DNA of 30,906 bases from an uncultured bacterium. Lineage in GTDB: Bacteria > Bacillota > Clostridia > Lachnospirales > Lachnospiraceae. The position numbers and the translations under genes were made by a program. The stretch is taken from assembly GCA_905215405.1 (NCBI GenBank), contig CAJMQE010000045.1, positions 1-30,906 on the forward strand, given 5' to 3'. The notes below the pieces were generated by a model that did no database searches, had not been told where the DNA came from, and was given only the letters and a program-made list of their open reading frames with translations. This document shows, one piece after another, positions 8,850 to 16,559 of this stretch; positions within the stretch are counted from its first letter, which is position 1, and every line of letters starts with the position of its first letter.

Positions 8850-8865
8850 ACACGGTCATCCGTGT
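8850..8865. repeat. Inverted repeat just upstream of uxaA
   Basis: ACACGG (8850-8855) and CCGTGT (8860-8865) form a perfect 6-bp inverted repeat with a TCAT centre, immediately upstream of the uxaA ribosome binding site. It could be an operator or a small leader hairpin; no family assignment is possible from sequence alone. Confidence 0.4.
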
Positions 8866-8884
8866 CTGTTATCAACATTACGTG

Positions 8885-9018
8885 TTTCTGTTCTTATGAA
8901 TTTCTGTTCCTATTCAGATCTCCATAAATTAATTTTTCTGCATATGATATTTCCTGAACAATTATGTCCAGATAATTCTATCTATATGCTTTCTGTCTAT
9001 TTAAAAACTTTCCTGAAC
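8885..9018. repeat. Short direct repeats in the uxaA upstream region
   Basis: TTTCTGTTC occurs at 8885-8893 and again at 8901-8909, a spacing of 16 bases. A different decamer, TTTCCTGAAC, occurs at 8950-8959 and 9009-9018. The 333-base gap between uxaA and uxaB contains these repeats, the 8850 inverted repeat and the uxaB terminator, but no convincing SigA promoter that I can point to. The repeats could be half-sites for an activator. Confidence 0.35.
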
Positions 9019-9070
9019 TTTTCCTATAAACATAAATAAATATAAACTTTTTGTAACTTTCCATGATAGA

Positions 9071-9096
9071 AACAAAGCGGATTAATCATAATCCGC
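9071..9096 (-). terminator. Probable terminator of uxaB
   Basis: GCGGATTA (9077-9084) and TAATCCGC (9089-9096) form a perfect 8-bp stem with an ATCA loop. The minus transcript continues TTTGTTTCTATC, an interrupted T tract, so termination may be incomplete and allow some readthrough into uxaA. Confidence 0.75.
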
Positions 9097-9168
9097 CCGT
9101 CTCTGTTATAAAAATTAATCTCTGCTATTTTGTCTTAATTTTTATATAATAATCTGAATCAATCAGAA

Positions 9169-10662
9169 TTATTTTACTAAATCTTCAACTACTGCTCTCA
9201 TACCTCTTGTTCTGATATCAGCAATATAGTTAGCGATTACATCAACTAATCCGTTAACCTTTGTAAGATCTTCGCCACCGAAGAATTTTGTTGTGCTTAA
9301 GAAAGCTTCTGCAAATTCCTTAGGTGCTTTAGCTGAATTTTCTTTGAAGAAATCAAGAACGAATTTATCATCACGGATATTGTATTTTTCACCATTTCTA
9401 TCACCGATCAGACAAACACCTCCGTTAAATTCTCCTTCTTCCTGTGTTGAGTAGAAGCTCATCAGGGCTGCGATTGAGAATGTAAGGTATTTTGGAAGTT
9501 TGTTAAATTTATTAACATATCCTAAGAATGAAGGTAAACAACGAGCTTCCCATTTTGATACTGAGTTAAGAGAAATATCTAATAATTTATGTTTTACAAA
9601 TGGGTTCTGGAATCTTTCGATTACAGCGTTTGCAAATTCTTCACAATCTTCTTTTGAAAGAGATAATGTAGGAATAACTTCATCAAATAATGTTTCTTCC
9701 ATATACTGTCTGATTGTCTTGTCATCCATTGACTGTTTTACAAGGTCGTTACCAGCAAGGAAAGAAGCAAGTACGAATGATGTATGTGAACCATTAAGGA
9801 TTCTAACTTTTCTTTCTTTGTATGGGTGATGATCTTTTGTAAATACAACATTAAGTCCAGCTTTTTCAAATGGAAGTTCAGCAGCCAGTTTTTCAAGTGG
9901 AAGGTTTGCATCACTTTCAATTACCCAGAGACCAAATGTTTCAGCTCTGTCGATCAACTGATCTTCATAACCGAATTTTTCACAAAGTTCAGCAGCTTCA
10001 TCTCTTGGATAACCAGGAACGATTCTATCAACAAGTGTTGGGCAGAATGAACAAGCTGTATCGATCCAGTTCTTGAATTCATCACCAAGGTTCCAAAGTT
10101 CGATGAACTGCATAATGCATTTCTTAAGTTCGATACCATTATCAGCGATTAATTCACATGGAAGTAAGATAATACCTTTATCCTGTGCTCCGTTGAATTT
10201 CTGGAATCTTTCAAAAAGAAGTTTTGTAAGTTTACCAGGATATGTCTTAGGTGGATTTAATTCAAATTTATCTGTATCATCATAAACGATACCAGCTTCT
10301 GTTGTATTAGAAACGATAAATCTAAGTGTTTCACAAAGACCATATTCACGATATTTTTCATAATCATCGATTGCAGCTACAGCATCAACTACAGATGTGA
10401 TCTGACGTGTGATTTCTTTAGGCTGTCCGTTTTCGAAGCCTCTTAACTGAAGAGTATACTGACATTCCTGATCATGGAATCTGTCAAGGTTACCAAATTC
10501 GATTGGTTTTACGATAACAACGCCACCGTTGAAATCTGTCTTTTCATTCGTTACATCAAAAATGTAATCAACGAAAGCTCTAAGGAAGTTACCTTCACCG
10601 AACTGAAGGACTTTGACTGGTCTGTCAACTGCTTTTGTAATACTTTTGTTTAATCTTTGCAT
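9169..10662 (-). CDS. uxaB: Tagaturonate reductase (altronate oxidoreductase)
   Basis: UxaB reduces D-tagaturonate to D-altronate with NADH, between UxaC and UxaA. The 497-residue protein belongs to the mannitol dehydrogenase family. The N-terminal Rossmann segment VKVLQFGEGNFLRAFVDYIF (about residues 17-36) is typical of UxaB, and KVRILNGSHTSFV is the conserved substrate-domain motif. E. coli UxaB has 483 residues. Fructuronate reductase (UxuB) is the related alternative; adjacency to UxaA and the FGEGNFLRAF form favour UxaB. AAGGAG lies about 7 bases before the ATG. It is transcribed divergently from the LacI-type regulator, and the shared 418-base region carries promoters and two operator-like palindromes. 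Confidence 0.92.
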   Translation of the reverse strand: MQRLNKSITKAVDRPVKVLQFGEGNFLRAFVDYIFDVTNEKTDFNGGVVIVKPIEFGNLDRFHDQECQYTLQLRGFENGQPKEITRQITSVVDAVAAIDDYEKYREYGLCETLRFIVSNTTEAGIVYDDTDKFELNPPKTYPGKLTKLLFERFQKFNGAQDKGIILLPCELIADNGIELKKCIMQFIELWNLGDEFKNWIDTACSFCPTLVDRIVPGYPRDEAAELCEKFGYEDQLIDRAETFGLWVIESDANLPLEKLAAELPFEKAGLNVVFTKDHHPYKERKVRILNGSHTSFVLASFLAGNDLVKQSMDDKTIRQYMEETLFDEVIPTLSLSKEDCEEFANAVIERFQNPFVKHKLLDISLNSVSKWEARCLPSFLGYVNKFNKLPKYLTFSIAALMSFYSTQEEGEFNGGVCLIGDRNGEKYNIRDDKFVLDFFKENSAKAPKEFAEAFLSTTKFFGGEDLTKVNGLVDVIANYIADIRTRGMRAVVEDLVK

Positions 10663-10734
10663 TATTTTTCTCCTTTATATTTGGGTAATGTCCCAGTGAA
10701 GCAAGACACTCCTATTTTACACTAAAGTCATTCG

Positions 10735-10762
10735 CTTATACAATACGCGTTTCACTTTTCAA
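10735..10762 (-). promoter_or_regulatory. Proximal SigA-type promoter candidate of uxaB
   Basis: On the minus strand TTGAAA (10762-10757), a 16-base spacer and TATAAG (10740-10735) form a reasonable SigA promoter. It begins 16 bases downstream of the 10779-10792 palindrome. Confidence 0.45.
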
Positions 10763-10778
10763 CAAAATGTAACAGTAT

Positions 10779-10792
10779 TGTAAGCGCTTACA
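10779..10792. promoter_or_regulatory. Perfect LacI-family operator / cre-like palindrome
   Basis: TGTAAGCGCTTACA is a perfect 14-bp palindrome with the central CG typical of LacI-family operators. It also fits the CcpA cre consensus exactly. It begins 6 bases downstream of the distal uxaB -10, where a bound repressor would block initiation. A near copy lies at the regulator's own promoter, which favours autoregulation by the adjacent LacI-type protein, but CcpA control cannot be excluded. Confidence 0.75.
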
Positions 10793-10798
10793 TTACAT

Positions 10799-10827
10799 AT
10801 TTTACAATTTCTTGTCTGATAAGTCAA
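10799..10827 (-). promoter_or_regulatory. Distal SigA-type promoter candidate of uxaB
   Basis: On the minus strand TTGACT (10827-10822) is followed after 17 bases by TAAAAT (10804-10799). Spacing is ideal, and the perfect palindrome covers the predicted transcription start region. Confidence 0.55.
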
Positions 10828-11000
10828 TGCTTATTTTATTTTTTTATGAACAATTTCTTTTTTTTCGTGCTGATATGTCAGAATTCAATTCTATATTATA
10901 ATATAGCTTTTTATAATCGTCTAACTGCTGCTATTTTTTCCTGATCCCGCACGCATAATTATTGTCTCTGTACATTTTTCTAATGAAAACCAAATTTTAC

Positions 11001-11029
11001 TTGTTTTTATAAATTTTGCATTGTATAAT
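11001..11029 (+). promoter_or_regulatory. Promoter candidate of the LacI-type regulator
   Basis: A perfect -10 TATAAT (11024-11029) lies 17 bases after a weak -35 TTGTTT (11001-11006). The operator-like palindrome at 11043-11056 covers roughly +7 to +20. Confidence 0.55.
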
Positions 11030-11042
11030 AATTTTATCAGTA

Positions 11043-11056
11043 TGTAAGCACTTACA
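11043..11056. promoter_or_regulatory. Second operator-like palindrome, at the regulator's promoter
   Basis: TGTAAGCACTTACA differs from the upstream perfect site only by A for G at the centre, which breaks the CG expected of a cre and makes it slightly weaker. It lies between the -10 and the start codon of the LacI-type gene, the expected place for autorepression. Confidence 0.65.
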
Positions 11057-11080
11057 TTAACAGTTTACGAGGTATAACCA

Positions 11081-12088
11081 ATGAATATTTATGATGTTTC
11101 TAAAAAAGCTGGAGTTTCTATTGCCACTGTATCACGAGTCATGAACGGCAATGACAATGTCAGCGAAAAAACTAAACAGCGTGTCCTTTCTGTTATGGAA
11201 GAACTCGGATATACCCCGAACGTATTCGCAAGAGGCCTGGGGCTTAACTCCATGAACACGATTGGTGTCATGTGTACCGACTCTTCCGATATTTATCTTG
11301 CAAATGCAGTCTACTATATCGAGCGCGAACTTCGCTCCAATGATTATGATTCTATTCTCTGCTGTACTGGTAACAGTCTTGATGTGAAGAAAAAATATCT
11401 GGATCTAGTTTTATCCAAACGTGTAGATGGCATTATTATTGTAGGTTCTAAATTTTTAAGCAATGAACCTTATACAAAAGATAATGATTATATACTGAAA
11501 GCCGCAAAAGATCTGCCAATCATGCTGGTCAATGGTAATCTACCGGGAAATAATATTTATACGACGCTTTGTGATGACCGTGCTGCAGTCTATTCTGTTA
11601 CCGACTCCCTGATCAAAAGCGGACGTAAAAATATCGTTTATCTTTATACCAGCACCTCTTATAGTGGGCAGAACAAACTCGCCGGATATCGAGAAGCACT
11701 GATTCACAACGACATTGAAATACGAAGTGAATTCTTCCATATGTGCAATAAGGATATCTCCAGGGCTAAAGATTATCTGACAACACTTTACGAACATGGC
11801 GAACACTTTGATGCTGTTGTCACATCCGATGATTCTCTTGCCGTTGGTGCTGTAAAATTTGCATATGAAAATGGAATTTCCATTCCTGATGATTTAAGCA
11901 TTGTTGGATATAATAATTCTATTCTTGCAAAATGTACCGAACCGGAATTGACTTCTATAGACAGTAAAGTCGAATCGCTATGTATTAATACTGTCAATTC
12001 TTTAATGAAGGTTTTTAGCGGTAGCAAAGTTCCTCAAAGAACTGTTATTGCTGCCGATTTAATAAAACGCAATACAACTAAATTTTAA
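11081..12088 (+). CDS. LacI-family transcriptional regulator of the hexuronate cluster
   Basis: This 335-residue protein has the LacI pattern: an N-terminal helix-turn-helix and hinge helix (MNIYDVSKKAGVSIATVSRV, extending to about residue 55 through GYTPNVFARGL), followed by a periplasmic-binding-protein-like ligand domain ending near residue 330 (DDLSIVGYNNSILAKCTEPELTSI). Its position between uxaB/uxaA and uxaC suggests it senses a hexuronate intermediate such as tagaturonate, altronate or KDG, similar in role to KdgR/UxuR regulators; the effector is not readable from the sequence. GAGG lies about 8 bases before the ATG. It is followed after 56 bases by uxaC on the same strand, so the two are likely co-transcribed. 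Its codon use is less biased than that of uxaC, as expected for a low-abundance protein. Confidence 0.9.
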   Translation: MNIYDVSKKAGVSIATVSRVMNGNDNVSEKTKQRVLSVMEELGYTPNVFARGLGLNSMNTIGVMCTDSSDIYLANAVYYIERELRSNDYDSILCCTGNSLDVKKKYLDLVLSKRVDGIIIVGSKFLSNEPYTKDNDYILKAAKDLPIMLVNGNLPGNNIYTTLCDDRAAVYSVTDSLIKSGRKNIVYLYTSTSYSGQNKLAGYREALIHNDIEIRSEFFHMCNKDISRAKDYLTTLYEHGEHFDAVVTSDDSLAVGAVKFAYENGISIPDDLSIVGYNNSILAKCTEPELTSIDSKVESLCINTVNSLMKVFSGSKVPQRTVIAADLIKRNTTKF

Positions 12089-12114
12089 ACCATACTCTGC
12101 ACAACAGATATGGC

Positions 12115-12127
12115 GCCGTAATACGGC
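12115..12127 (+). other. Small intercistronic hairpin before uxaC
   Basis: GCCGT-AAT-ACGGC forms a 5-bp stem with a 3-base loop between the regulator and uxaC. No T run follows, so it is not a terminator. It might stabilise the uxaC part of the transcript. Confidence 0.4.
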
Positions 12128-12144
12128 AGAAATGGAGGACTCAC

Positions 12145-13551
12145 ATGAAACAATTCATGGACAAAGACTTTTTACTTTCTACACCAACAGCGCAGAAACT
12201 TTATCATGACTATGCTGCTAAAATGCCAGTTTTAGATTACCATTGTCATATTAATCCAAAGGAAATCGCTGAAGACAGAAAATTTGAAAACATCACTCAG
12301 GTATGGCTTGGTGGTGACCATTACAAATGGCGTCAGATGCGTTCAAACGGAATTGATGAGAAATATATCACAGGTGATGCTTCAGATAGAGAAAAATTCC
12401 AGAAATGGGCTGAAACTCTTGAAAAGGCAATCGGTAACCCACTTTATCACTGGAGCCATCTTGAACTTCAGAGATACTTCGGCTATACAGGACATCTTTG
12501 TGGCGATACAGCACAGGAAGTATGGGATCTGTGTAATGCAAAACTTCAGGAAGACAGCATGACTGTACGTAACTTAATCAAACAGTCCAACGTTACTTTA
12601 ATCTGTACAACAGATGATCCTGTTGATTCTCTTGAATATCACAAACAGATCGCTGAAGATCCTACATTTGATGTTCAGGTACTTCCAGCTTGGAGACCTG
12701 ACAAAGCTATGAATATTGAAAAACCTGAATATCTTGATTACCTCAAGACATTAAGCGATGTTTCCGGTATCAAAGTTACATCTTTTGCTACATTAATGGA
12801 TGCATTAAGAAACAGAATGCAGTTCTTTGATTCAATGGGATGTTGCGTATCTGATCACGCTCTTGAATATGTAATGTATAAACCATACACAGATGCAGAG
12901 ATCGAAGAAATCTTCGCAAAACGTGCAAAAGGTGAAAAACTTACAGATCTTGAAATGAATAAATTCAAGACAGCATTTATGGTATCTGTCGGTAAAGAAT
13001 ACAACAAGATGGGTTGGGCTATGCAGTTACATTATGGTACAATCCGTGATAACAACAAATTCAGATTCGATCAGTTAGGACCTGATACAGGATATGACTG
13101 CATCAATACTTATGACTGCTCCGCTGAAATGGCTCAGTTCTTAAATGCATTAAATGCAACAGATGAACTTCCAAAGACAATCATCTACTCACTGAACCCT
13201 TCTGTAAACGCAGCAATCGGTACTGTAATCGGATGTTTCCAGGATGCAACTTGTGTTGGTAAGATCCAGCAGGGTTCTGCTTGGTGGTTCAATGATCACA
13301 AAGTAGGTATGACAAACCAGATGACATCACTTGCAAACTTAGGTTTACTTGGTAACTTCATCGGTATGCTTACAGATTCAAGAAGTTTCTTATCTTACAC
13401 AAGACATGAATACTTCAGAAGAATCATGTGCGAATTAATCGGTGGATGGGTAGAAAATGGTGAATACCCTGATGATCAGAAAGCATTAAAAGAAATCGTT
13501 GAAGGTATCTCTTACAACAATGCTGTAAGATACTTTGGTTTCAACCTGTAA
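12145..13551 (+). CDS. uxaC: Uronate (glucuronate/galacturonate) isomerase
   Basis: UxaC interconverts D-galacturonate and D-tagaturonate, and D-glucuronate and D-fructuronate, the entry step of hexuronate catabolism. The 468-residue protein is nearly the length of the E. coli enzyme (470). It shows the amidohydrolase-like metal motif DYHCHINP (H33 and H35), the WRPDKAMNIE segment and a C-terminal RHEYFRRIMCELIGGWVENGE block characteristic of the family. GGAGG lies 7 bases before the ATG. Synonymous codons are strongly biased, pointing to high expression. It forms an operon with the LacI-type regulator and ends at a strong terminator. Confidence 0.96.
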   Translation: MKQFMDKDFLLSTPTAQKLYHDYAAKMPVLDYHCHINPKEIAEDRKFENITQVWLGGDHYKWRQMRSNGIDEKYITGDASDREKFQKWAETLEKAIGNPLYHWSHLELQRYFGYTGHLCGDTAQEVWDLCNAKLQEDSMTVRNLIKQSNVTLICTTDDPVDSLEYHKQIAEDPTFDVQVLPAWRPDKAMNIEKPEYLDYLKTLSDVSGIKVTSFATLMDALRNRMQFFDSMGCCVSDHALEYVMYKPYTDAEIEEIFAKRAKGEKLTDLEMNKFKTAFMVSVGKEYNKMGWAMQLHYGTIRDNNKFRFDQLGPDTGYDCINTYDCSAEMAQFLNALNATDELPKTIIYSLNPSVNAAIGTVIGCFQDATCVGKIQQGSAWWFNDHKVGMTNQMTSLANLGLLGNFIGMLTDSRSFLSYTRHEYFRRIMCELIGGWVENGEYPDDQKALKEIVEGISYNNAVRYFGFNL

Positions 13552-13560
13552 TTCAAACAT

Positions 13561-13617
13561 AAAAAACTCCGACAGAATGGAACGGTTTACTTTTCCACTT
13601 CTGCCGGAGCTTTTTTT
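13561..13617. terminator. Bidirectional terminator between uxaC and sfsA
   Basis: CTCCG-A-CAGAA-TGGAA pairs with TTCCA-C-TTCTG-C-CGGAG across 13567-13609, with one internal mismatch and one bulge. On the plus side T7 follows (13611-13617), and on the minus side six T residues follow (13561-13566). It can serve both converging transcripts. Confidence 0.92.
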
Positions 13618-13692
13618 ATATGCAAAATTTTATTAGTAATTTATATTAAAATGATCATGTTGCAATTCTGTTCATCTCGCATTTTTTCAGTT

Positions 13693-14373
13693 CTACAATC
13701 TGACCTCCACTTCCCCTGCAATATCCAGTGAAGTTTCTGTCACATCACACCAGACCGCTACAATATGAACTCCCTTTTTCTGTGCCATTCTAAGCGCATC
13801 TCCAAATTCCTTCTGCATACAGTCATTGGGTTCAAAGTATCGTATCCCTTTCATCTGAATAACAAATACAACATACGCATCATATCCATTTTCTATGCAG
13901 TCACATAATTCAAGTACATGCTTTTTTCCTCGCTCAGTTGGCGCATCTGGAAATCTCGCGACCCCATTCTCTTCAAGTGTTACCCCCTTGACTTCGACAA
14001 AAACATCCCTGCCACCTGCCTGTGCAAATATATCGAATCTGGAATTACCATATTTGACTTCTCTTTTCAAATATGTAAGATCTGGCAGTAAATTTCCCTG
14101 TCTGATCCACTCTTCCACGACCTGGTTTGGCGCCTGAGAATCCATATTGATCAATGTTGTTCCCTTATATACACAGATCAGTGAAAACTGGGTTTTTCTA
14201 GCTGGATTATCAGCCTTTTCAACAATTACCTTTACCCCTTTATAGAGCAATTCCCTACAGCGTGAAGTGTTCTTGACGTGACATTTTTCAACTTTACCAT
14301 CAATTTCAACCAAAGCAATAAAACGGTTTGGCCTTTCCAGAAAAATACCTGGTATCATTCTTTTATATTCCAT
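13693..14373 (-). CDS. sfsA: SfsA family DNA-binding/nuclease-like protein
   Basis: SfsA was named for sugar fermentation stimulation in E. coli; it binds DNA without strong specificity and its molecular role is unsettled. The 226-residue protein has the N-terminal OB-like part (RFIALVEIDGKVEKCHVKNT, with RCREL) and a C-terminal PD-(D/E)XK-like core: D114 in SRFDIFAQ, then E127 and K129 in VFVEVKGVTLEENGVARFPD, followed by the conserved AxTERGxKH stretch. GAGGAG lies 9 bases before the ATG. The stop is followed by the bidirectional terminator. The pentapeptide-repeat gene ends 40 bases upstream on the same strand, so the two may share a transcript. Confidence 0.93.
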   Translation of the reverse strand: MEYKRMIPGIFLERPNRFIALVEIDGKVEKCHVKNTSRCRELLYKGVKVIVEKADNPARKTQFSLICVYKGTTLINMDSQAPNQVVEEWIRQGNLLPDLTYLKREVKYGNSRFDIFAQAGGRDVFVEVKGVTLEENGVARFPDAPTERGKKHVLELCDCIENGYDAYVVFVIQMKGIRYFEPNDCMQKEFGDALRMAQKKGVHIVAVWCDVTETSLDIAGEVEVRL

Positions 14374-14413
14374 TTTATGGTTACTCCTCTTATTGTTGTG
14401 TAATATTCAATCC

Positions 14414-15064
14414 TTAAATTATATCCATTCCGAGCAATCTTGCTGCTTCTAATGCCTGTACAGGAGAGATTCTGACACCTCTTAACTCCTCCATTGAATC
14501 CGAAACAATGGCATCAGTGAATTCGTTACTTGATATATCCATTCCCTTTAATCTTGTTTTAAACAGATTCACTCCTACCAGCAGAGAATCCTCTATTGTC
14601 CAGTTTTTATACTTGACCTCAGAAAGAGCCGCCTCCGTCAGATCACATTTCTTAATTTCTACATTTTCAAAATAAATACCAGTCAGATTTGCATAGCGGA
14701 GCTGACACTCTAAAAAGCCTGTTTGCTTGCAGACTGCTTCATGATAATCAGTCCCCACACATTTACAATTTATAAATTCACAACGGTTGAAATATGCCTC
14801 TCCAAAATGACAATTAGAAAAGTCACAGTCTTTAAAAATAACATCTACAAAGGAACTTTTCTCAAAATCAGCATCCATGAACCTGCATTTTTCAATCCTG
14901 CTTGCAGAGAAATCAATCTCATAAAATTCTCCACCTGTTATTTCAATTTCTGTCAGCAATACTTCTGAAAAGATCTGTTCCTCTGCATCCTGGTAAGATT
15001 CCAAAAAATCATCCATTTGTATTAAATTTCCCAATATTCTAGGCATATTTCTCTTTATCTTCAT
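14414..15064 (-). CDS. Pentapeptide-repeat protein
   Basis: The 216-residue protein contains successive A(D/N)LXX-like pentapeptides from about residue 35 to 190 (for example CRFMDADFEKSSFVDVIF, CDFSNCHFGEAYFNRCEF), which fold as a right-handed quadrilateral beta helix. The C terminus (ISPVQALEAARLLGMDII) is helical and typical of a subgroup that ends with an interaction helix. No signal peptide is present, so it is cytoplasmic. Function is unknown; some members mimic DNA and bind DNA gyrase, but nothing here proves that. GAGGAAT lies about 6 bases before the ATG. It probably forms a two-gene unit with sfsA. The Cys content of the repeats is high. Confidence 0.85.
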   Translation of the reverse strand: MKIKRNMPRILGNLIQMDDFLESYQDAEEQIFSEVLLTEIEITGGEFYEIDFSASRIEKCRFMDADFEKSSFVDVIFKDCDFSNCHFGEAYFNRCEFINCKCVGTDYHEAVCKQTGFLECQLRYANLTGIYFENVEIKKCDLTEAALSEVKYKNWTIEDSLLVGVNLFKTRLKGMDISSNEFTDAIVSDSMEELRGVRISPVQALEAARLLGMDII

Positions 15065-15228
15065 TTTTTATTCCTCACGATTCCATCTGTATCTCATATA
15101 ATTTTATAAGAATTATTCAGCCTGTCAAAAACTTCTCTACATTTCTCTAACTATAGTATCTCTGTTCATTCCAGATTATACTTTAGGCTGTATTTCTTAT
15201 TATACATGATAAACGAAATATTTCACAT

Positions 15229-15290
15229 AAAAAAACGGTTCTGATACTAGAAAAGATCCCCAAATTTATCTTTCCTATATCAAAACCGTT
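15229..15290 (-). terminator. Terminator of fucO
   Basis: AACGGTT (15234-15240) pairs with AACCGTT (15284-15290), and the stem continues through TGATA/TATCA and AAAGAT/ATCTTT to form a long hairpin. The minus transcript then has a T7 run (15229-15235). It is 31 bases past the fucO stop. Confidence 0.88.
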
Positions 15291-15321
15291 TGTTTCAGTA
15301 TTTACATCAGAATTGTCTGAC

Positions 15322-16470
15322 TTAAATCAGTTTCTTATAAAGTGCTGCAAGATCTTCAACACAGGTATCTTTTGGATTACCAGGTCTGCATGCATCATCA
15401 TATGCGGACTGTGCAAGGAATGGAATATCCTCTTCCTTAACAATTTCCTTAAGATTTTCTGGAATACCGACATCACTAGCAAGTTTCTTTACTGCATCCA
15501 CTGCTGCCTTTCTATATTCCTCCTGTGACATATTTTCTGTTCCTGTAACGCCCATAGCCTTCGCAATATCACGATATTTCTCTCCAGTTGCTTCAGCATT
15601 ATACTCCATTACTGTTGGAAGAATAATTGCATTTGCAATACCATGTGGTGTGTCATAAAGAGCACCAAGTGGATGTGCCATAGAATGAACAATACCAAGA
15701 CCTACGTTAGAGAAGCCCATTCCTGCAATATACTGGCCAAGAGCCATTCCTTCACGTCCTTCAGGAGTATTATTAACTGCATCTCTTAAAGAACGAGAAA
15801 TAATTTCAATTGCTTTCAGATGGAACATATCGGAAAGTTCCCATGCTCCTGCTGTTATGTATCCTTCAATAGCATGTGTCAGAGCATCCATACCTGTTGC
15901 TGCTGTCAGTCCTTTTGGCATTGATGACATCATATCAGGATCTACAACTGCTACGACTGGAATGTCATGTGGATCAACACAAACCATCTTTCTATTCTTT
16001 TCTGCATCTGTGATAACATAATTGATTGTTACTTCAGCAGCTGTACCAGCAGTTGTTGGAACTGCAATAATTGGCACTGCTTTATTCTTTGTATCAGCAA
16101 CCCCCTCCAGGCTTCTGACATCTTCAAATTCAGGATTCTTGATAATAATACCAATTGCCTTTGAAGTATCCATTGAAGAACCACCACCAATGGCGATCAG
16201 ATAATCTGCCCCAGATTTTTTAAATGTTTCAACGCCACACTGAACATTTTCAATTGTTGGATTTGGCTTAATATTTGAATAGAGTTCATAAGCAAGTCCA
16301 TTATGATCTAAAACATCCAGAACCTTTTTTGTCACCCCAAATTTAACAAGATCAGGATCTGAACAAACAAATGCTTTATGAAAGCCACGTGCCTTTGCTT
16401 CTACAGCAATATTTTCAATAGCACCTGCACCATGATATGATGTTTCATTTAAAATAAATCTGTTTCCCAT
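15322..16470 (-). CDS. fucO: Lactaldehyde reductase / 1,2-propanediol oxidoreductase (iron-dependent)
   Basis: FucO reduces L-lactaldehyde, the product of fucose and rhamnose breakdown, to 1,2-propanediol with NADH. The 382-residue protein has nearly the length of E. coli FucO and is collinear with it throughout (NRxILNET start, GADYLIAIGGGS, TTAGTAAEVTINYVITD, CVDPHDIP). The group III alcohol dehydrogenase metal ligands are in place: D195, H199, H262 and H276; the nucleotide motif GGGS is at residues 95-98. An alternative role in ethanol or other aldehyde metabolism is possible, as the family is promiscuous. No other fucose or rhamnose gene is nearby. AGAGAGG lies 7-8 bases before the ATG. 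It is monocistronic, and a gap of 435 bases separates it from the histidine kinase gene upstream. Confidence 0.92.
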   Translation of the reverse strand: MGNRFILNETSYHGAGAIENIAVEAKARGFHKAFVCSDPDLVKFGVTKKVLDVLDHNGLAYELYSNIKPNPTIENVQCGVETFKKSGADYLIAIGGGSSMDTSKAIGIIIKNPEFEDVRSLEGVADTKNKAVPIIAVPTTAGTAAEVTINYVITDAEKNRKMVCVDPHDIPVVAVVDPDMMSSMPKGLTAATGMDALTHAIEGYITAGAWELSDMFHLKAIEIISRSLRDAVNNTPEGREGMALGQYIAGMGFSNVGLGIVHSMAHPLGALYDTPHGIANAIILPTVMEYNAEATGEKYRDIAKAMGVTGTENMSQEEYRKAAVDAVKKLASDVGIPENLKEIVKEEDIPFLAQSAYDDACRPGNPKDTCVEDLAALYKKLI

Positions 16471-16507
16471 AATTTATACCTCTCTTTTATATATTTTTTA
16501 TAACTGT

Positions 16508-16536
16508 ATTATAACATGTACTGTTAATAATTTCCA
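16508..16536 (-). promoter_or_regulatory. fucO promoter candidate with overlapping palindrome
   Basis: On the minus strand TGGAAA (16536-16531), a 17-base spacer and a perfect TATAAT (16513-16508) precede fucO. The inverted repeat TAACA-GTACA-TGTTA (16526-16512) overlaps the spacer and the -10, a good repressor position. It does not match the Rex consensus TTGTTAA-N4-TTAACAA. Confidence 0.5.
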
Positions 16537-16559
16537 TATAAATATGTTAATTTTTTCAC

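Noticed and set aside
8836..8859. Longer uxaA start eight codons upstream
   Set aside because: It would place the start inside an inverted repeat without a ribosome site, and the extra residues do not match the family N terminus.
10940..11000. Additional operator copies outside the divergent region
   Set aside because: I looked for TGTAAGC-type palindromes upstream of kdgK, uxaA, fucO and the CmpB-like gene and found none.
16512..16526. Rex operator at fucO
   Set aside because: TAACA-GTACA-TGTTA lacks the TTGTTAA-N4-TTAACAA arrangement.
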